In this document: positions 1 to 5,479 of the stretch, one piece after another
Numbering within the stretch: position 1 is the stretch's first letter
How the letters are laid out: each line of letters opens with the position of its first letter
From: an uncultured Caryophanales bacterium
GTDB taxonomy: Bacteria > Bacillota_I > Bacilli_A > RF39 > UBA660
Direction of reading: 5' to 3'
DNA length: 7,009 bases
NCBI GenBank assembly: GCA_947168625.1
Contig: CAMVMQ010000041.1
Coordinates: forward strand, 1 to 7,009
The notes under the pieces: generated by a model
Told to the model about the DNA's origin: nothing
Databases searched by the model: none
Seen by the model: the letters and a program-made list of their open reading frames with translations, nothing else
Made by a program: the position numbers and the translations under genes

Positions 1-19
1 ATAAATTTATATAAAAAAA

Positions 20-48
20 TTGACAAAAGAACAATTGTTTGGTACAAT
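20..48 (+). promoter_or_regulatory. Sigma-A-type promoter of ssrA
   Basis: A perfect -35 TTGACA (20-25) is followed after exactly 17 bases by TACAAT (43-48), which matches 5 of 6 consensus -10 positions. Transcription would start around 55, a few bases before the mature tmRNA 5' end at 62. This is one of the two strongest promoters in the window, fitting an abundant stable RNA. Confidence 0.85.
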
Positions 49-61
49 TTTGAGTGGATAT

Positions 62-410
62 GGGGTCGTTTTTGGCTTCGACGAAAATATTTGTTTATAA
101 CTTGCAAGACGCATTTCCTACGTAATAGGATAAATTAAACATAACTGGAAACAGCTATAGAAACGCTGCTGTTTACGCTTAATTAGCTACGGCAGGTTCC
201 TCTCATTCTTTGTCTGTGAGAATGAAAAGGAACTTATAAAGCAGACTATATTATGATTTATGTTTAGACTTCATAACGAATACTTTTAAACTAGTAAGTA
301 AATTTGATGGTAGATTGTCTATTTACTTATGAAATTAATAATCTACTAATCTTGTAGACGGTTATTGGCATTATTTCCGGACAGGGGTTCGAATCCCCTC
401 GACTCCACCA
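62..410 (+). ncRNA. ssrA: Transfer-messenger RNA (tmRNA), encoded tag AGNSYRNAAVYA
   Basis: tmRNA rescues ribosomes stalled on broken mRNAs: charged with alanine and bound by SmpB, it enters the A site and its internal reading frame adds a degradation tag. Seen here: the 5' end GGGGTCG (62-68) pairs with CGACTCC (400-406) to form the acceptor stem, the T-arm is AGGGG-TTCGAAT-CCCCT, and the 3' CCA is encoded (408-410). Only the tRNA-like ends are far apart, as in a one-piece tmRNA. By analogy with B. subtilis, where AACTG precedes the resume codon, the resume codon is GGA at 147. The frame then runs GNSYRNAAVYA to TAA (180-182), giving AGNSYRNAAVYA with the charged alanine. The AVYA ending is odd: most bacteria end in ALAA or similar, and Mollicutes end in YAFA. 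Identity is near certain; the tag frame is likely, as the other frames give no tag-like sequence. Confidence 0.96.
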
Positions 411-448
411 GTGACGAATCTGTTCGAACTATTCGAACTTTTATATAC

Positions 449-475
449 ATCAGTCTGAAATATGACTGATTTTTT
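449..475 (+). terminator. Rho-independent terminator of ssrA
   Basis: A perfect 7-bp stem ATCAGTC (449-455) / GACTGAT (464-470) with an 8-base loop is followed directly by five T (471-475). It lies 39 bases past the CCA end of tmRNA. The precursor tail would be trimmed off during maturation. Confidence 0.85.
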
Positions 476-489
476 GTGCATTATAGAAA

Positions 490-531
490 CCCACTGGTAA
501 TTTTGATACTTGTGTCAAAATACCTAGGGGG
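490..531. repeat. Imperfect inverted repeat of unknown function
   Basis: GGTA(A)TTTTGATAC (496-509) pairs with GTGTCAAAATACC (512-524): 12-13 bp with one bulged A (500) and one G-T pair. It is flanked by CCC (490-492) and GGGGG (527-531), which could close an outer stem across a small internal loop. No T-run follows, so it is not an ordinary terminator. It could be a protein-binding operator for the KilA-N gene downstream, the end of a lost mobile element, or a structured RNA. None of these can be decided from one copy. Confidence 0.5.
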
Positions 532-635
532 TTAAATATTTTGTCATTAAGTAAATATTTATAAATATGTAAAATACTAATAAAAGTCTGCAATTTTATG
601 TTACAATTAAAGTAAAAGTTATATCTTTTAAACTT

Positions 636-659
636 TATAATAATTTATTAAGAAGGGAG
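636..659 (+). promoter_or_regulatory. Candidate -10 box and RBS of the KilA-N gene
   Basis: A perfect TATAAT (636-641) lies 25 bases before the ATG, but no convincing -35 box sits at the right distance. A TACAAT (602-607 region) is a second possible -10. The ribosome binding site AAGGGAG (653-659) is clear, 7 bases before the start codon, and fixes the start at 667. The TATAAT may be chance in such AT-rich DNA. Confidence 0.3.
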
Positions 660-666
660 TAAACTT

Positions 667-1557
667 ATGAAAAATAATTTAGTAAAAACAGAGATAGATG
701 TTAAAAACAATAAGGTTGGAATTATACGAATTGGTGATGTTGATTATATATCATTAACTGATTTAGCAAAATATTCTAATCCAGAAAATCCTGCGAATGT
801 AATTATTCATTGGATGAGTAATAAAGGAACTTTTGATTATATAGGTTTATGGGAACAATTAAATAATGAAAATTTTAATTTCACGGAATTCAGTGAAATT
901 AAAATCAATGAAGTTGGATATCCATCATTTACTTTAAGTCCAAAGAGATGGATACAAAGAACTAATGCCATTGGAATATACTCTAAAGGTGGAAAATATA
1001 GTATTGGAACATTTGCTCATCCTGATATAGCATTTGAATTTGCTAGTTGGTTAAGTCCAGAATTTAAACTATATTTAATTAAGGAGTTTGAAAGATTAAA
1101 GAAAAATGAAGCATATCAAGAAAAGATAGAATGGCACGCTAATCGTATTTTATCTAAAACTAATTATATAGTTCATACTGATGCTGTAAAAAATTATATA
1201 GTGCCAACACTAACTGAAAAGCAAAAGAAATTTGCATATGCCGAGGAAGCTGATGTTTTAAATGTTGCATTATTTGGTATGACTGCAAAAGAATGGAGAG
1301 AAAACAATCCAAAACTTGCAGAGGATGGAAATATGAGAGATTATACTGATCTACTTCATTTGGTAATATTAAATAATTTAGAAAATTCTAACGCTGAGTT
1401 TATCAAACTAGGAATTAGTCAAGGTGAAAGATTAGTTAAATTAAATGAATCTGCCAGAAATCAGATGGAAATATTAAAAAACAATAATGGTATCAAGGAA
1501 TTAGAAATACTGCAAAAACAAATAAATGCAAGTAAACATTTAATAGAAACAAAATAA
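667..1557 (+). CDS. KilA-N domain-containing protein
   Basis: The protein (296 residues) has an N-terminal KilA-N domain, roughly residues 20-145. The family hallmarks are the opening DYISLTDLAKY (26-36), TNAIGIYSKGGKYSIGTFAH (99-118) and the closing IAFEFASWLSPEFKLYLIKE (121-140). KilA-N is a probable nucleic-acid-binding fold found in phage antirepressors and large DNA virus proteins; the exact role is unknown. Residues 150-270 (FGMTAKEWRENNP at 203-215, NSNAEFIKLGISQGERLVKL at 240-259) resemble the C-terminal part often attached to KilA-N in gut bacteria and prophages. A helical, probably coiled tail follows (260-292). No signal peptide or membrane segment is visible. The start is set by AAGGGAG 7 bases upstream. 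The gene stands alone, with no integrase, repressor or structural phage gene nearby, just downstream of ssrA, a classic integration target, so transfer is plausible. Domain call confident, function not. Confidence 0.88.
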   Translation: MKNNLVKTEIDVKNNKVGIIRIGDVDYISLTDLAKYSNPENPANVIIHWMSNKGTFDYIGLWEQLNNENFNFTEFSEIKINEVGYPSFTLSPKRWIQRTNAIGIYSKGGKYSIGTFAHPDIAFEFASWLSPEFKLYLIKEFERLKKNEAYQEKIEWHANRILSKTNYIVHTDAVKNYIVPTLTEKQKKFAYAEEADVLNVALFGMTAKEWRENNPKLAEDGNMRDYTDLLHLVILNNLENSNAEFIKLGISQGERLVKLNESARNQMEILKNNNGIKELEILQKQINASKHLIETK

Positions 1558-1562
1558 TATTA

Positions 1563-1605
1563 AAAAGACGGTCACATATTATCAATGCAACTGTCTTTTA
1601 TTTTC
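1563..1605. terminator. Shared bidirectional terminator of the KilA-N and ClpX-like genes
   Basis: AAAAGACGGT (1563-1572) pairs with ACTGTCTTTT (1590-1599), a 10-bp stem with one G-T pair and a 17-base loop. On the + strand it runs on into TTTTATTTTCTT; on the - strand the stem ends in a T-run reading into the KilA-N 3' end. The stop codon of the minus-strand gene (1598-1600) lies inside the stem. One hairpin thus serves two convergent genes. Confidence 0.75.
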
Positions 1606-3058
1606 TTCCAAATAATCCATGTTTTTTCTCAATTGTTTTAGTTAAAATATAAGGTTTATTATTTTCAATATCAGGTTTTACTAATGAAATACTTGAATAT
1701 TCACCAGCAAATATTCTAAATAAAGCACTACTTATGCAATCATCAAACACTGTTTTTAAACTTCTAGCACCACTTTGTTTAGATATAGCAAGTTCAGCAA
1801 TATATTCAATAAATTCATCACTAAAATCAAAATTAACTTCTAACATATCAAATAATTTCTTATATGTATTTAATGGACTAAAATCAGATTCTTTTAATAT
1901 TTTAATTATATCTTCTTTTGATAATGGATTCATTGCAATAGTTTTAGAAAATCTACCAATTAATTCTCTCATAATACCATATTTAATAAAATCATTACTA
2001 CTAATTTTGCTATAATCATCGTAATTTACTTTTTTCCCCATGTTATTACTTCCAAAACCAATGGTATTACCACTATTTTGTTTTTTTTCATCAATTATAC
2101 CAGTAAAGGCACCTAATGCAACAACTGTTAATTTAGATGTATCAAATTTTTTATCACCAAAATAGAATAATGTTCCATCAAGTAATTTTAATAGTGATCT
2201 TTGAACTCCTAACCTAGAAACGTGAGATTGATTATCTTCAGATTTTTCAGCAAGTTTATCAAATTCATCAATTACTAAAATACCTTTTTCTGCAAGTTCA
2301 ATGTCATTATCAGCTGCAAGGCATAAATCTTCAAGCATATCAGTTATTTTTCTTCCTTGATAACCTGTTTCAGAAAGTGAAGTGGCATCTTCAATAACTA
2401 GAGGTATATTATACAATTTAGAGATTCTTTTTAGAATTTCTGTTTTACCAGTTCCAGTAGAACCGTAAATTAAAATGTTTTCTTTTAATTTGGCTATTAA
2501 ATCCATATCTAAATCAGAATTAACAACTTTTTGATTTTTAAATAGTGCAGTTAATATTTGCATTATTTGTTCGTCCTGTGAAATTATTGTTTTCTTAATT
2601 GACGAATACATAGATGATATATCGCTAGTCTTTTCAAATTCCTCTTCGTCAAAATCTGATTGTCCTTTTTTATCTTCTTTTTGTAAGTAAGATATTAAAT
2701 CTCTATTCAATAATTGAGTTAATCCTGTACTTTTATCATTTCTTAAATAATATTTTGCAGTCTTTGATATTCTTTTTTTTCTAATTTCTATAAAATCTAC
2801 GCTATTTTCATTATCTTTAATTGCTTTATCAATATCATCACTTAAAAAGACATATTCACCTTCATTTGCATCTTCGTTAATAAAACTAGCATATACACCA
2901 GCATTATTTCCACTTAAAACATTACATATGTCATTATTATGAGTATTAGTAAAACCAATACCTGAAACATAATCAATAAATTCAAATACTTCATATTTTT
3001 TGCCTTGATAATTTATGTATTTTTTCTTAAATAAATATCCAACTCTTAAACTTGACAT
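1598..3058 (-). CDS. ClpX-like AAA+ unfoldase (divergent, no zinc-binding domain)
   Basis: Residues 155-480 align by eye with the ClpX AAA+ module. Seen: Walker A GSTGTGKT (199-206), pore-1 loop GYQG (232-235; GYVG in ClpX), Walker B ILVIDEFDK (260-268), sensor-1 region TVVALGAFTG (311-320), IGFG (333-336) in the place of the IGF loop that docks on ClpP, FIKYGIMRELIGRF (357-370) with the arginine-finger-type Arg369, and sensor 2 GARSLK (430-435). It should therefore unfold proteins using ATP and could feed ClpP. Two ClpX parts are absent. Residues 1-150 contain one cysteine and no zinc-finger motif. Only about 9 residues join GT (295-296) to DTSKL (306-310), where E. coli ClpX has about 20 including the RKH loop used for ssrA-tag recognition. 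The acidic linker at 127-145 is probably flexible. GGGGG 6 bases upstream supports the start. Whether an ordinary ClpX exists elsewhere cannot be seen, so no symbol is given. Confidence 0.88.
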   Translation of the reverse strand: MSSLRVGYLFKKKYINYQGKKYEVFEFIDYVSGIGFTNTHNNDICNVLSGNNAGVYASFINEDANEGEYVFLSDDIDKAIKDNENSVDFIEIRKKRISKTAKYYLRNDKSTGLTQLLNRDLISYLQKEDKKGQSDFDEEEFEKTSDISSMYSSIKKTIISQDEQIMQILTALFKNQKVVNSDLDMDLIAKLKENILIYGSTGTGKTEILKRISKLYNIPLVIEDATSLSETGYQGRKITDMLEDLCLAADNDIELAEKGILVIDEFDKLAEKSEDNQSHVSRLGVQRSLLKLLDGTLFYFGDKKFDTSKLTVVALGAFTGIIDEKKQNSGNTIGFGSNNMGKKVNYDDYSKISSNDFIKYGIMRELIGRFSKTIAMNPLSKEDIIKILKESDFSPLNTYKKLFDMLEVNFDFSDEFIEYIAELAISKQSGARSLKTVFDDCISSALFRIFAGEYSSISLVKPDIENNKPYILTKTIEKKHGLFGRK

Positions 3059-3064
3059 AATATT

Positions 3065-3079
3065 CCCCCAATGTGGGAG
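3065..3079 (-). promoter_or_regulatory. Hairpin covering the ribosome binding site of the ClpX-like gene
   Basis: Read on the - strand, CTCCCA-CAT-TGGGGG forms a 6-bp stem (one T-G pair) with a 3-base loop. Its right arm is the GGGGG that must serve as Shine-Dalgarno, 6 bases before ATG. When folded it would hide the site, as RNA thermometers or protein-bound translational operators do. It could equally be a DNA operator or chance. Base pairing is seen; regulation is inference. Confidence 0.4.
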
Positions 3080-3086
3080 TTATTAT

Positions 3087-3114
3087 ATCATACTTTTTAA
3101 CTTTTTTGTGTAAA
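3087..3114 (-). promoter_or_regulatory. Promoter of the ClpX-like gene
   Basis: On the - strand, TTTACA (complement of 3109-3114) is followed after 16 bases by TATGAT (complement of 3087-3092). A TATAAT overlaps it at 3082-3087 but would lie 21 bases from the -35. The start codon at 3058 would have a leader of roughly 20-25 bases. No CtsR-type or CIRCE-type heat-shock operator is visible. Confidence 0.55.
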
Positions 3115-3118
3115 ACTA

Positions 3119-3147
3119 TTCAAATTTATCAAAAAATGTGCTATATT
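3119..3147 (+). promoter_or_regulatory. Divergent promoter for the leader and flavoprotein remnant
   Basis: TTCAAA (3119-3124, 4 of 6 consensus) lies 17 bases before TATATT (3142-3147), which carries an extended -10 TGC (3139-3141). The start would be near 3154, exactly where the foldable leader begins. It points away from the promoter of the ClpX-like gene. Confidence 0.4.
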
Positions 3148-3154
3148 CTTATTA

Positions 3155-3236
3155 GTGAGTGATATTTGTATCATTCGTACTTGTGAAAAGTTGTAGATAT
3201 CTACGACACTCGCACCATTAATTTGTAATTTCTTTA
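3155..3236 (+). ncRNA. Candidate structured leader or small RNA
   Basis: GTGAGTG (3155-3161) pairs with CACTCGC (3207-3213), 7 bp with one G-T. Directly abutting inside it is a second stem TTGTAG/CTACGA (3191-3196/3201-3206) with loop ATAT. An alternative stem GAGTGATA/TATCATTC (3157-3164/3169-3176, loop TTTG) uses the same left arm, so the two folds exclude each other. A terminator hairpin follows at 3238. Mutually exclusive folds plus a terminator is the layout of a riboswitch or attenuator, but I match no known class, and the downstream gene is only a fragment. A terminated small RNA is the alternative. Confidence 0.35.
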
Positions 3237-3237
3237 A

Positions 3238-3262
3238 AAATAGGGATTTCCTTATTTTTTTT
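3238..3262 (+). terminator. Rho-independent terminator ending the leader
   Basis: AAATAGGG (3238-3245) pairs with CCTTATTT (3250-3257) in an 8-bp stem (one G-T pair) with loop ATTT. The T-run covers 3255-3262. It would stop + strand transcription 56 bases before the flavoprotein remnant, so it acts either as an attenuator or as the end of a small RNA. Confidence 0.6.
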
Positions 3263-3317
3263 CTGTTTCACCGACTATTTTTATTAAAAATTTAATGAAT
3301 TATATTAGAGGGGTTAA

Positions 3318-3404
3318 ATGAAGCATGATATAGTAATAGTTGGAACAGGAACGGCAGGGGTATTTGCTGTTAGAGATATAATTGAAAGAGAGCAAAAAGA
3401 ATAA
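3318..3404 (+). pseudogene. 5' remnant of an FAD/NAD(P)-dependent oxidoreductase gene
   Basis: A 28-codon frame begins with DIVIVGTGTAGVFAVRDII (residues 4-22), the beta-alpha-beta start of a dinucleotide-binding Rossmann fold (GxGxxG at residues 9-14), which flavoproteins carry at their extreme N-terminus. A proper RBS AGAGGGG (3307-3313) precedes the ATG by 4 bases. The frame stops at TAA (3402-3404) after IIEREQKE, where an intact protein would have several hundred more residues. No continuation is found in the other + frames, because the lipid kinase gene starts on the opposite strand at once. The simplest reading is a gene cut down by a deletion whose right end lies at the 3' end of the lipid kinase. 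Without the glutamate-bearing second strand and the rest of the fold it cannot bind FAD or NAD normally. A functional micropeptide is possible but unlikely. Confidence 0.6.
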
Positions 3405-3428
3405 CTTTATTTAGTTATTCTTTTCTTT
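3394..3428. terminator. Bidirectional terminator of the lipid kinase gene
   Basis: GAATAACT (3399-3406) pairs perfectly with AGTTATTC (3413-3420) around a 6-base loop, extendable by A-T pairs. Read on the - strand it ends in five T (complement of 3394-3398); on the + strand it runs into TTTTCTTTT. The stop codons of both the flavoprotein remnant (3402-3404) and the lipid kinase (3411-3413) lie inside it. Confidence 0.75.
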
Positions 3429-4340
3429 TATAAATAAATTATTAATATTTTTAGATGGCATTAATACTTTGATATCATGATCTATTTTTATTTCGTACTC
3501 TCCTTTTAAATCATTAAATGATTCCCCATCAATACAAAGCGGTATTTTAAGTTCTTCATTAAATTTGAACTTAAAATTATCAGTCTTATAAAAATAAAAA
3601 CCTGGTATTTTACTGGCATCATATCTAGCAAAGAAATATAATGTCTTTACAACATCTCTTAGTTTTGTAATATTACACATAAGTATTTCAAATTGATTAT
3701 CATTTAATTTAATATCCTTATAAAAATTATTGATACCTGCTACTCTATTGGCATTAGTAATTAGTGCAAAAGAGAATAGTCCACGATATTCCTCACCATT
3801 TACATTATATGTTATATCGTATAGTTTAACTTTATGGAAGAAATCTTTAATTCCTTCTCTTATGTAGGCAAGATGTCCTAGTCTTTTCTTTAGCTTTCTA
3901 GGAGTTTCATAAGGAATAGTCATAAACTTACCAAAACCCGCCGAATAGACAAAAGGATGGCCATTAATAGTACACATATCTATTCTTTTTACTTTTCCAT
4001 CTAGGGCAAGTTTTAGATTATTAAGTATATTCTTACCATAACCCCACATAGTTCCTATATCGTTAGTAGTACCTGATGGTAAATGACACAATAAAAGTCT
4101 TTCTTTTCTTTGAAAATTTCCTGTCATTACTTCATTAAAAGTACCATCTCCTCCTATTGATATTATTAAATCTTCAAAAGAACAAGTACTTACTATTTCA
4201 GTGGCTTGTCCCTTATATTCTGTTTTTCTTATTTTAACTTCGTAATCATGCTCTTCAAGTATTTTTTTTATTTTTGGAAGAGTTAATTCTTTATTATACT
4301 TACCTGAATTAGGGTTATAAATTACCAAACATTTCTTCAT
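3411..4340 (-). CDS. Diacylglycerol kinase family lipid kinase (DagK/YegS type)
   Basis: This soluble-type lipid kinase (309 residues, usual length for the family) transfers phosphate from ATP to a lipid, most likely recycling diacylglycerol to phosphatidic acid at the membrane face. Seen: NPNSG (9-13) at the first strand, the nucleotide-binding GGDGT (63-67) followed by FNEV, PSGTTND (88-94), and IDGE (270-273), the conserved motif thought to carry the catalytic acid. No membrane segment is present, as is normal for the DagK/YegS fold. Family knowledge does not settle the substrate: DgkB-type diacylglycerol kinase is favoured in Gram-positives, YegS-type phosphatidylglycerol kinase is possible. 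It lies downstream of recA and, beyond that, pgsA, on the same strand, but recA's terminator intervenes. The start follows from the NPNSG position. No clear Shine-Dalgarno precedes it, so translation may rely on an A/T-rich leader. Confidence in the family is high. Confidence 0.92.
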   Translation of the reverse strand: MKKCLVIYNPNSGKYNKELTLPKIKKILEEHDYEVKIRKTEYKGQATEIVSTCSFEDLIISIGGDGTFNEVMTGNFQRKERLLLCHLPSGTTNDIGTMWGYGKNILNNLKLALDGKVKRIDMCTINGHPFVYSAGFGKFMTIPYETPRKLKKRLGHLAYIREGIKDFFHKVKLYDITYNVNGEEYRGLFSFALITNANRVAGINNFYKDIKLNDNQFEILMCNITKLRDVVKTLYFFARYDASKIPGFYFYKTDNFKFKFNEELKIPLCIDGESFNDLKGEYEIKIDHDIKVLMPSKNINNLFIKEKNN

Positions 4341-4356
4341 AATTAATCACATCTAT

Positions 4357-4365
4357 ATTTTATCA
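4357..4365 (-). promoter_or_regulatory. Possible extended -10 promoter of the lipid kinase gene
   Basis: On the - strand TGA-TAAAAT (complement of 4357-4365) has the TGN extension of an extended -10 box and lies 16 bases before the ATG. No convincing -35 box is present because the region is taken up by the recA terminator. Read-through from recA is the alternative. Confidence 0.3.
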
Positions 4366-4375
4366 TATGACAATG

Positions 4376-4400
4376 AAAAAAGGAATAGTTATTATTCCTT
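4376..4400 (-). terminator. Rho-independent terminator of recA
   Basis: Read on the - strand, AAGGAATA-(ATAAC)-TATTCCTT is a perfect 8-bp stem (complement of 4380-4387 and 4393-4400) followed by a run of T (complement of 4376-4381). The recA stop codon (4392-4394) lies within the hairpin. It separates recA from the lipid kinase. Confidence 0.8.
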
Positions 4401-5438
4401 ATTTTTTTCACTTTTTTTGTCTTCTAGTCTTTCTTTCTTAGAAGTAGAAATATTATAATGTTTTCTTACTTCTTTTTCTATTTCTTCTTCTATTTTAGGA
4501 TTTTCTTTTAAAAACGCTTTGGCATTTTCTTTACCTTGGCCAATTTTATTTCCTTTATAGGCATACCAAGCACCTGTTTTTTCTACTATATTGACGTCTG
4601 ATGCTAAATCTAATAATTCTCCTTGTTTAGATACACCCTCTCCATACATAATATCTACTGTTGCTATTTTAAATGGTGGTGCTACTTTGTTTTTAACTAC
4701 TTTAATTGTGGTTTTATTACCAACAACATCAGAGCCTATTTTTAACTGTTCTCCTCTACGTATGTCAAGTCTTACTGATGCATAATACTTAAGTGCTTTT
4801 CCACCTGGAGTTGTCTCTGGGTTACCAAACATTATTCCTACTTTCTCTCTCAATTGATTTATAAATATTACTATTGTTTTGGTCTTATTAATTGAACCTG
4901 ATAATTTTCTTAGAGCCTGACTCATTAGTCTTGCTTGAAGTCCGACATGGGAGTCTCCCATTTCTCCATCTATTTCAGCTTGTGGAACTAGAGCTGCTAC
5001 AGAGTCAATTACGATTATCGATACAGCTTCACTCTTAACAAGAGCATCACATATTTCTAGAGCTTGCTCTCCAGTATCTGGTTGTGATAGTAATAATTCA
5101 TCAGTATTAACCCCTAAATTGTGTGCATAAACTGGATCTAGGGAGTGTTCAGCATCAATAAATGCTGCTCTTCCTCCATTTTTTTGTATCTCTGCAATTG
5201 CATGAAGAGCAAAAGTTGTTTTACCAGAAGACTCTGGTCCATATATCTCTATTATTCTTCCCTTAGGGTATCCACCTACTCCTAAAGCAATATCTAAACT
5301 TAAACTGCCACTAGGAGATACTTCAACTTCTTTGTGTTCCTGTTCTCCTAATTTCATTATTGCTCCTTTTCCAAATTGTTTTTCAATGTCAGCTAAAACT
5401 GCACTTAAAGCATCGTCTTTATCAACTATTTTTGCCAT
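4392..5438 (-). CDS. recA: Recombinase RecA
   Basis: RecA coats single-stranded DNA, drives homologous strand exchange using ATP, and as a filament triggers LexA self-cleavage. At 348 residues it has normal length. Seen: N-terminal polymerisation helix (8-30) with FGKGAIMKLG (22-31), Walker A GPESSGKT (67-74), the catalytic Glu97 in FIDAEHSLDP (93-102), Walker B IIVIDSVAAL (141-150), loop 1 near 155-165, INQLREKVGIMFGNPETTPG (193-212) containing the loop-2 DNA contact and allosteric Gln195, and GKALKYYASVRLDIRR (213-228). The C-terminal tail is charged (KKSEKNKE), as usual. Start supported by AGGAGA 7 bases upstream. It has its own promoter and terminator, so it is a one-gene unit. The usual Bacillota neighbour cinA, normally between pgsA and recA, is absent here. 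Identification is certain. Confidence 0.99.
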   Translation of the reverse strand: MAKIVDKDDALSAVLADIEKQFGKGAIMKLGEQEHKEVEVSPSGSLSLDIALGVGGYPKGRIIEIYGPESSGKTTFALHAIAEIQKNGGRAAFIDAEHSLDPVYAHNLGVNTDELLLSQPDTGEQALEICDALVKSEAVSIIVIDSVAALVPQAEIDGEMGDSHVGLQARLMSQALRKLSGSINKTKTIVIFINQLREKVGIMFGNPETTPGGKALKYYASVRLDIRRGEQLKIGSDVVGNKTTIKVVKNKVAPPFKIATVDIMYGEGVSKQGELLDLASDVNIVEKTGAWYAYKGNKIGQGKENAKAFLKENPKIEEEIEKEVRKHYNISTSKKERLEDKKSEKNKE

Positions 5439-5479
5439 TTTTTCTTCTCCTTTTGTTTACTTTCCTTAATTACATATTA

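Noticed and set aside
148..186. Alternative tmRNA tag frame starting at GAA (148)
   Set aside because: It would read ETAIETLLFTLN and end at TAG. It lacks the Ala-rich end, and comparison with the AACTG-GGC context of B. subtilis puts the resume codon at 147.
383..666. Duplicated tmRNA 3' end as an attachment site of an integrated element
   Set aside because: No second copy of the T-arm and acceptor sequence was found in the window; only the short TTCGAA repeats are present, so integration is not shown.
1734..2015. Open frame on the + strand within the ClpX-like gene
   Set aside because: It is the complement of well-conserved AAA+ coding sequence, has no RBS and its translation resembles no protein; a shadow.
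3155..3213. CIRCE or CtsR heat-shock operator near the ClpX-like promoter
   Set aside because: The inverted repeats there do not match TTAGCACTC-N9-GAGTGCTAA or the GGTCAAA heptads.
4591..4785. Open frame on the + strand within recA
   Set aside because: Lies fully opposite conserved RecA coding sequence and has no RBS or recognisable product.
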